Of a stretch of 8,612 nucleotides of DNA, positions 5,072 to 8,612 are shown piece after piece. The translations under genes and the position numbers were made by a program. Every line of letters begins with the position of its first letter. Position 1 is the stretch's first letter. This DNA comes from Actinomycetota bacterium (GTDB lineage: Bacteria; Actinomycetota; Actinomycetes; Actinomycetales; Microbacteriaceae), in NCBI GenBank assembly GCA_009703465.1, contig WLGC01000024.1:1-8612 (forward strand), read 5' to 3'. Under the pieces are notes generated by a model that saw only the letters and a program-made list of their open reading frames with translations, did no database searches and had not been told where the DNA came from.

Positions 5072-6479
5072 CCGCAGGCGACTGCCCGCCATTGCGGGTT
5101 CTGTTGCGCTGACGCGGTGGGCGCTTGTGCTCACCTTCGCCATGTCTTTCAGCACGAGGGGCATCGCTCTTAGCTTGAGGCTTGCGTTCCCCTGAAGGCT
5201 TTCGATCGCCGGAAGGCTTGCGAGAATTTCCCCCACGTGAATTATTTGGCCGGCCCTTATCGTCATCGCCCGGTTTCCATCCTTCGGGGCGCTTGCTCTT
5301 TGCAATACGTCCTTTAGTGCCCTTGGCAATTTCAAGATCTGTAAATAGGTGATCGGAGCTTGAGTATGTTTCGGTTGGTTCAGGTTGCCCTAGCTCAAGA
5401 GCTGTATTGATGTGCCCCCATCGAGTTAGATCTTCCCAGTCAACGAAAGTTACCGCGATACCGGTACGACCTGCTCTACCGGTTCGCCCAACGCGGTGTA
5501 GGTAAGCTTTCTCATCTTCTGGAATTGTGTAGTTGATTACGTGAGTTACATCATCAACATCAATACCTCGAGCAGCCACCTCGGTGGCAACCAAAATATC
5601 TTTTTTACCAGCTCGGAAAGCAGCCATCGATTTTTCACGCGCTTCTTGAGTCATGTCACCATGAAGGGCGCAGGCATTGAAACCGCGGTCAATTAGTTCT
5701 TCAGAAACCTTTGAGGCCTGACGCTTTGTTTTGGTAAAGATTACTGTTTTGCCTCTACCTTCAGCCTGCAGAATTCTGCCAACCACTTCATCTTTATCAA
5801 GTGAGTGCGCACGGTAAATAAATTGCTTTATGTCGGCTTTAGTGTGACCTTCATCGGGGTCATTAGTTCTAATGTGTACTGGTCGATTTTGATACTTACG
5901 AGCCATGCTCACGATGGTCCCTGGCATTGTTGCCGAGAACAGCATCGTTTGACGACCATCTGGAGTGTAGGCAAAGAGTTTTTCTACATCTGGCAAGAAA
6001 CCTAAATCAAGCATTTCGTCGGCTTCATCCAAAACCATAAAACGAATATTGCTTAGGTCAAGAAGTTTTTGCTTAGACAAATCAATTAGGCGACCTGGGG
6101 TACCAACAATTACCTGCGCTCCGGCGTTGATTTCAGCAACCTGATCTTCGTAGGATTTTCCACCATAGATAGCAGCTACCTGAGTTGAGCGATTTGCTGA
6201 GGCAAGCTTTAGATCATCGGCAACCTGAATTGCTAGTTCTCGAGTTGGCACAACTACCAAGGCTTTAGCACCCGGTTCTGGATTGATGCCAAGGCTCTGC
6301 AGCAGTGGCAATCCAAAGCCAAGGGTTTTTCCGGTTCCGGTTTTTGCCTGACCAATAATGTCTTGGCCAGTTAGGGCTAGCGGAATAGCCTGCTCCTGAA
6401 TCGGAAAGGGGCTTGTGATTCCCCGCGATTCCAAGGCATCGACAATGTCCTGGTCTATGCCTAATTCTTTGAAATTCAA
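5064..6479 (-). CDS. DEAD-box ATP-dependent RNA helicase (RhlE/CsdA-like)
   Basis: 471 residues from a TTG start. The helicase motifs are complete: Q motif with P-I-Q (Q28), motif I AKTGTGKT (45-52), Ia PTREL (78-82), Ib TPGR (127-130), II DEAD (151-154), III SAT (182-184), V near ATEVAARGIDV (298-308) and VI HRVGRTGR (328-335). From about 385 the tail is basic and low-complexity, with the repeated KPSG unit (421-430) and Arg/Gly/Asn-rich stretches, typical of RNA-binding tails. It should unwind or remodel RNA in ribosome assembly or RNA decay. Start choice: the frame is open to 6914, but that stretch is antisense to the ferritin-like gene. TTG 6479 begins the conserved N-F-K-E-L-G-I and has TTAGGAG four bases upstream. 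The position matches Rv3211 (rhlE) beside Rv3210c in M. tuberculosis (from memory). Confidence 0.95.
   Translation of the reverse strand: MNFKELGIDQDIVDALESRGITSPFPIQEQAIPLALTGQDIIGQAKTGTGKTLGFGLPLLQSLGINPEPGAKALVVVPTRELAIQVADDLKLASANRSTQVAAIYGGKSYEDQVAEINAGAQVIVGTPGRLIDLSKQKLLDLSNIRFMVLDEADEMLDLGFLPDVEKLFAYTPDGRQTMLFSATMPGTIVSMARKYQNRPVHIRTNDPDEGHTKADIKQFIYRAHSLDKDEVVGRILQAEGRGKTVIFTKTKRQASKVSEELIDRGFNACALHGDMTQEAREKSMAAFRAGKKDILVATEVAARGIDVDDVTHVINYTIPEDEKAYLHRVGRTGRAGRTGIAVTFVDWEDLTRWGHINTALELGQPEPTETYSSSDHLFTDLEIAKGTKGRIAKSKRPEGWKPGDDDKGRPNNSRGGNSRKPSGDRKPSGERKPQAKSDAPRAERHGEGEHKRPPRQRNRTRNGGQSPAAN
5085..5104 (+). terminator. Possible weak terminator of the PHP-DUF4287 unit
   Basis: CCCGC (5085-5089), loop CATT and GCGGG (5094-5098), followed by TTCTGTTG, 13 bases after the DUF4287 stop. 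The stem is GC-rich but only 5 bp and the T tract is broken. It lies inside the C-terminal codons of the helicase on the other strand, so it may be only coding sequence. Confidence 0.25.
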
Positions 6480-6490
6480 ATTACTCCTAA
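6477..6490 (-). promoter_or_regulatory. Ribosome site and TTG start of the DEAD helicase
   Basis: Minus strand TTAGGAG, four bases (TAAT), then TTG. The only nearby ATG (minus strand, within 6526-6530) is in another frame and meets a stop after ten codons, so the TTG is preferred. Confidence 0.7.
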
Positions 6491-6525
6491 GTCCTGATAA
6501 GTCTACTGGGCGAGATTTTGCTGCA

Positions 6526-6537
6526 GAATGCGCATTC
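6526..6537. promoter_or_regulatory. Perfect 12-bp palindrome in the divergent spacer, possible operator
   Basis: GAATGCGCATTC is its own reverse complement. It sits in the 106-bp spacer between the DEAD helicase (minus) and ferritin-like gene (plus). It overlaps a minus-strand CATTCT (6530-6525) that could be a helicase -10 giving a leader of about 39 bases. About two such palindromes are expected by chance in a window this long, so the operator reading is tentative. Confidence 0.25.
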
Positions 6538-6572
6538 CTAGCCGAACTTGGACCAGTTCTAGAAGCAGAGGT

Positions 6573-6585
6573 TATCCTTATTGAC
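6573..6585 (+). promoter_or_regulatory. Candidate leaderless -10 promoter of the ferritin-like gene
   Basis: TATCCT (6573-6578) fits TAnnnT and lies seven bases before GTG 6586. A -35-like TTGGAC (6548-6553) lies 19 bp upstream of it, slightly long. There is no Shine-Dalgarno site at usable distance, so the promoter position is what picks GTG 6586 over the later TTG and GTG codons. Confidence 0.4.
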
Positions 6586-7359
6586 GTGTTTGATTGGTTG
6601 AAACGACTTAGAGCCTCTGCCCGCAATTTCAGTTTGCCGGTGCGAGTTGAGAAAGCAGCTCGCAATACCGATAAGGTCAATCTGAAACCGTACACCCCAG
6701 AGCCAAAAGTTTTTCTTGGCCAATTGGCGTACCTGCAGTTGAGCCAATTTGAAATTCTTACCAATGAGCTTAAGTACTCACCTAACACAGCGTATAAAGC
6801 AGAACTCAGCGAAGCAGCGGCAAAAAACTTTGACAAGTACCGCGCCATCGCAACAAAAATTTCGGCCCTTGGAATTGATCCAACTGATGCCATGGACCCA
6901 TTCGTTGAACGCATCGAAACTTTTCATTCCAGAACTAGCGCAATGGATTGGCACGAAACCATAATCAAGATTTATCTAGTGGCAGGTTTACTCGATGATT
7001 TTTATCGTCGACTAGCTAGCGGACTGGACTCATCACTTCGAGGTGATGTTGAAGCAGCGCTAAAGAATGATCAGTTCGCTACATTTGCAAAACAGGTGCT
7101 GGTGGAATCAATGGCCAAAGATAAGCAGCTCGGTGACCGCTTAGCTTTGTGGGGTCGTCGCATCATGGGGGATACCCTTTTGGAGCTGAGAGCAGCTTTT
7201 GACAACCGCAAACTTGCCGGCATTGCCAAGGGAAAGAAGCTCACTCTTGAAGAGGAGCGAAATGTAAATTTGGCTTCCTACTCAAAACTTGAGCCACTAA
7301 TTACAGAACTTATCGGTGCTCACACCATGCGCATGGATGCGCTGGGACTAACTGCCTAG
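6586..7359 (+). CDS. Ferritin-like-fold protein, MiaE_2 type (Rv3210c-like)
   Basis: 257 residues from GTG 6586, opening M-F-D-W-L-K-R. After a basic 30-residue lead the helical domain begins near F43-L-G-Q-L-A-Y-L-Q-L, the hallmark of the actinobacterial 'ferritin-like fold-containing' family related to tRNA-(ms2io6A)-hydroxylase. Acidic and histidine residues that could bind metal include E56, an E-x-x-H at 111-114 and D-W-H-E at 121-124; I cannot confirm a complete diiron set. The C-terminal third is charged and helical. The reaction is unknown; tRNA hydroxylation is not established for this group. The frame extends back to ATG 6415, but that would run into the helicase start and lacks a ribosome site. 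The gene is divergent from the helicase and ends at a strong terminator. Moderately sure of the family, less sure of the exact start. Confidence 0.8.
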   Translation: MFDWLKRLRASARNFSLPVRVEKAARNTDKVNLKPYTPEPKVFLGQLAYLQLSQFEILTNELKYSPNTAYKAELSEAAAKNFDKYRAIATKISALGIDPTDAMDPFVERIETFHSRTSAMDWHETIIKIYLVAGLLDDFYRRLASGLDSSLRGDVEAALKNDQFATFAKQVLVESMAKDKQLGDRLALWGRRIMGDTLLELRAAFDNRKLAGIAKGKKLTLEEERNVNLASYSKLEPLITELIGAHTMRMDALGLTA

Positions 7360-7692
7360 AATTACGATGTCGTCAGCGGTTTCGCTGGCTTTTTTCTTAC
7401 CCTCTGGTTTCAAAGACCTACCGGCTTCGCGGCGCTTATCAATAAACTTTGCACCAAACCAGATTGCCACTGGCATACCCAGCATCACAATCAACCAGAT
7501 CCAAACCTCGTCGTAGTGAAAGCCCAGCCAGGTGAACAGAATCCACATCGCGCTTCCGGAGGTTATGCCAAGTGCGGTTGGCACCAGGCTTCCGTATCTT
7601 TCGCTGGTTACTCCAACGTAGGGAGCAACTAATCCCAGGATTACCCCGTAGATAACGATAAAGAGAATGTTTAGAAGAGAAATTAGGTCCAT
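7348..7692 (-). CDS. Small three-TM membrane protein of unknown function
   Basis: 114 residues with three predicted membrane helices at about 3-26, 38-58 and 62-84. Short loops separate them (E-R-Y-G-S near 31-35 and the aromatic Y-D-E-V-W near 60-64). A basic cytoplasmic-looking tail (86-102, KRREAGRSLKPEGKKK) ends in D-D-I-V-I-L-G-S. No domain name is recognised. The ATG overlaps the DUF3107 stop as TAATG, so translation is coupled, and no other ribosome site of good spacing is present. A small membrane protein next to DUF3107 recurs in actinobacteria (the Rv3209 position in M. tuberculosis, from memory), though sequence kinship is not shown. The 3' end overlaps the ferritin-like gene by 12 bases and carries that gene's terminator on the opposite strand. 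Confidence 0.8.
   Translation of the reverse strand: MDLISLLNILFIVIYGVILGLVAPYVGVTSERYGSLVPTALGITSGSAMWILFTWLGFHYDEVWIWLIVMLGMPVAIWFGAKFIDKRREAGRSLKPEGKKKASETADDIVILGS
7372..7395 (+). terminator. Intrinsic (rho-independent) terminator after the ferritin-like gene
   Basis: GTCAGCG (7372-7378), loop GTTT, CGCTGGC (7383-7389), then six T. The stem is 7 bp with one G-T pair, 12 bases after the stop codon. It lies entirely inside the C-terminal codons (Lys-Lys-Ala-Ser-Glu-Thr-Ala-Asp-Asp) of the opposing membrane-protein gene and has no T run on the other strand, so it acts one way only. Confidence 0.8.
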
Positions 7693-7916
7693 TAGGCAAT
7701 AAATCCAACTCGGCGGGTTTCTTCCTCACCTATTTCGATATAGGCAAGTGCGTCGGCTGGAACTATAAAAAGACGACCTTTGTTATCGACCAGCTTTAGC
7801 AGCTTTGAGCCTGCTTCTAAAACCTTTGCCACCTGCGCCTCAACCTCTGCGGCTGTTTGTGCTGATTCAAAACTGATCTCACGTGCGCTTTGGCGGATGC
7901 CGATTTTGATGTCCAT
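7692..7916 (-). CDS. DUF3107 family protein (TB9.4/Rv3208A-like)
   Basis: 74 residues, the full length of this actinobacteria-specific family. It has the typical pattern: M-D-I-K-I-G-I-R-Q-S-A-R-E-I at the start, an alanine-rich helix (21-35), a short strand L-L-K-L-V-D-N-K-G-R (39-48), the conserved I-V-P-A-D-A-L-A-Y-I-E-I-G (51-63) and the ending R-R-V-G-F. It is a small soluble alpha/beta protein of unknown function. The M. tuberculosis member is known as TB9.4. The start ATG 7916 is supported by AAAGG six bases upstream on the minus strand. It is the first gene of a coupled pair with the membrane protein and is divergent from the AdnA-like helicase across 35 bp. Confidence 0.92.
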   Translation of the reverse strand: MDIKIGIRQSAREISFESAQTAAEVEAQVAKVLEAGSKLLKLVDNKGRLFIVPADALAYIEIGEEETRRVGFIA

Positions 7917-7939
7917 TCCAGACCTTTCGTTTACCTGTA

Positions 7940-7951
7940 TAGATTACGGCA
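7940..7951 (+). promoter_or_regulatory. Candidate leaderless, bidirectional -10 between DUF3107 and the AdnA-like gene
   Basis: Plus strand TAGATT (7940-7945) lies six bases before ATG 7952, placing the transcription start on the start codon. On the minus strand the same bases read TAATCT (7946-7941), a -10 for DUF3107 that gives an 18-base leader containing the AAAGG ribosome site (7927-7923). No clear -35 is seen in either direction. Confidence 0.5.
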
Positions 7952-8612
7952 ATGTCACAACCACAGGGTATTTTTGAGGGCATGAGGGTGACTACTATAT
8001 TCGCGTCTCCGGGCGCCGGTAAAACCACCCAAATCATTGAACGCTTTATGGCCGCCGTGCATAGCGGCACAAAACCGGGTGAAATTTTAGTCATCGCTGC
8101 TAGTCGTGAAGCTGCCAACTCACTCAGAGATAATCTGGCAATTGCTCTGCAGGGCGCAACCCCAGGTTCGCTGGCCAAAACAATCTCTTCTTTTGCCTAT
8201 GGCGTTCTCAGGCACACAGCCCTGGCTCAGGGACAAAGTGCTCCAGAACTAATCAGCGGTAGTGAGCAAGATCAAATCCTTGAGCAAATTATTTCAGCGG
8301 CTCAGAATAATCCAGCAGTTGATAGCCAATGGCCTAAACATATAAACGCTCAGGTTTTATCACTAAGTGGCTTTAGGGCAGAACTTAGAGATCTAATTAC
8401 TGTCTGCCTTGAGCACGCGGTTACACCGGAAGATCTAAAGCAATTAGGAATTACTCACAATAAGAGTGAGTGGGTGGCTGCGGCGGATATGTTTGAAAGC
8501 TACATAAAGCTGGTCACCGGTGCGAACTTCAACAATCGTTTTGATCCAACTCTTATTCTTCGAAGAGCTGCCGATGAGTTACGGGCGCTCGCCGAATGGC
8601 CAGAGTCGATAA
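7952..8612 (+). CDS. UvrD/RecB-type ATP-dependent DNA helicase, N-terminal part, probably AdnA (cut by window edge)
   Basis: The frame is open from ATG 7952 to the window end, 220 complete codons. Walker A is A-S-P-G-A-G-K-T-T (18-26), with K24 and T25 as nucleotide-binding residues. The next conserved block, I-L-V-I-A-A-S-R-E-A-A (45-55), is superfamily 1 motif Ia, and I-S-S-F-A-Y-G-V-L-R (78-87) corresponds to the following UvrD-type block. The S-R (rather than T-R) form and the position downstream of rhlE, Rv3210c-, and DUF3107-type genes fit AdnA (Rv3202c), partner of AdnB in the actinobacterial helicase-nuclease that resects double-strand breaks. Later helicase motifs, and the C-terminal nuclease domain expected of AdnA, lie outside the window, so AdnA is inference. 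There is no ribosome site; a -10-like TAGATT six bases upstream suggests a leaderless mRNA. ATG 7982 is a less likely start. Confidence 0.85.
   Translation, partial: MSQPQGIFEGMRVTTIFASPGAGKTTQIIERFMAAVHSGTKPGEILVIAASREAANSLRDNLAIALQGATPGSLAKTISSFAYGVLRHTALAQGQSAPELISGSEQDQILEQIISAAQNNPAVDSQWPKHINAQVLSLSGFRAELRDLITVCLEHAVTPEDLKQLGITHNKSEWVAAADMFESYIKLVTGANFNNRFDPTLILRRAADELRALAEWPESI

Noticed and set aside
4991..5335. Minus-strand 114-codon frame across the helicase tail
   Set aside because: A different frame of the low-complexity Arg/Lys tail; no domain, and it runs through DUF4287 in antisense.
6415..6585. Longer start (ATG 6415) for the ferritin-like protein
   Set aside because: It would overlap the helicase's conserved Q-motif region and has no ribosome site; the family domain begins much later.
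6480..6914. 145-residue N-terminal extension of the DEAD helicase
   Set aside because: Most of it is antisense to the ferritin-like coding sequence, has no helicase similarity and no ribosome site; the TTG with TTAGGAG lies exactly at the conserved beginning.
7879..8178. Minus-strand 99-codon frame overlapping the AdnA-like gene
   Set aside because: Antisense to the Walker A and motif Ia coding region, and overlaps the DUF3107 start; a shadow frame.

Overview
The window looks like a stretch of core chromosome from a small-genome, moderate-GC actinobacterium. A freshwater or marine Microbacteriaceae relative (Luna/Aquiluna/Rhodoluna type) fits best, and an acI-type planktonic actinobacterium is the alternative. 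The evidence is gene content and order: PRC-MgtE_N-CBS protein / DUF1003 / Mrp; RhlE-type DEAD helicase / ferritin-like protein / small membrane protein / DUF3107 / AdnA-like helicase. Both sets are characteristic of Actinobacteria. Gene packing is extremely tight. Most same-strand genes overlap or abut, all three convergent pairs overlap at their stop codons, and three of the four divergent spacers are only 17-35 bp. No tRNA, rRNA, CRISPR array, insertion sequence, prophage or integron feature was seen.

Layout. (1) Positions 1-2040, minus strand: a translationally coupled operon reading MgtE_N/CBS protein, DUF1003 membrane protein, Mrp/ApbC-type Fe-S carrier ATPase (cut by the left edge). 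(2) 2075-2584, plus: a two-TM general stress protein, divergent from (1). (3) 2581-3948, minus: an M24B Xaa-Pro aminopeptidase, tail-to-tail with (2) and sharing the palindrome CTAG as both stop codons. (4) 3966-5071, plus: a PHP-domain phosphoesterase followed by a 70-residue DUF4287 protein. (5) 5064-6479, minus: a DEAD-box RNA helicase with a probable TTG start. (6) 6586-7359, plus: a ferritin-like (MiaE_2-type) protein followed by a clear intrinsic terminator. (7) 7348-7916, minus: DUF3107 protein and a three-TM membrane protein, coupled. (8) 7952-8612, plus: the N-terminal part of a UvrD/RecB-type helicase, probably AdnA of the AdnAB recombination motor, cut by the right edge.

Regulation. 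Several starts lack a Shine-Dalgarno sequence. Instead they have a -10-like hexamer exactly 6-7 bp before the start codon, the arrangement expected for leaderless mRNAs, which are common in Actinobacteria. In three divergent spacers the -10-like elements of the two strands overlap on the same bases, so one AT-rich site may fire in both directions. The general stress and aminopeptidase promoters share the 10-mer GTGCCAGAAT, an extended -10.

I looked for an undescribed system (defence island, toxin-antitoxin, novel repeat array, biosynthetic cluster) and did not find one. The points of interest are the promoter architecture, a terminator embedded in an opposing gene, a regular 12-residue repeat in a channel-less MgtE homologue, and conserved but functionally unassigned small genes.
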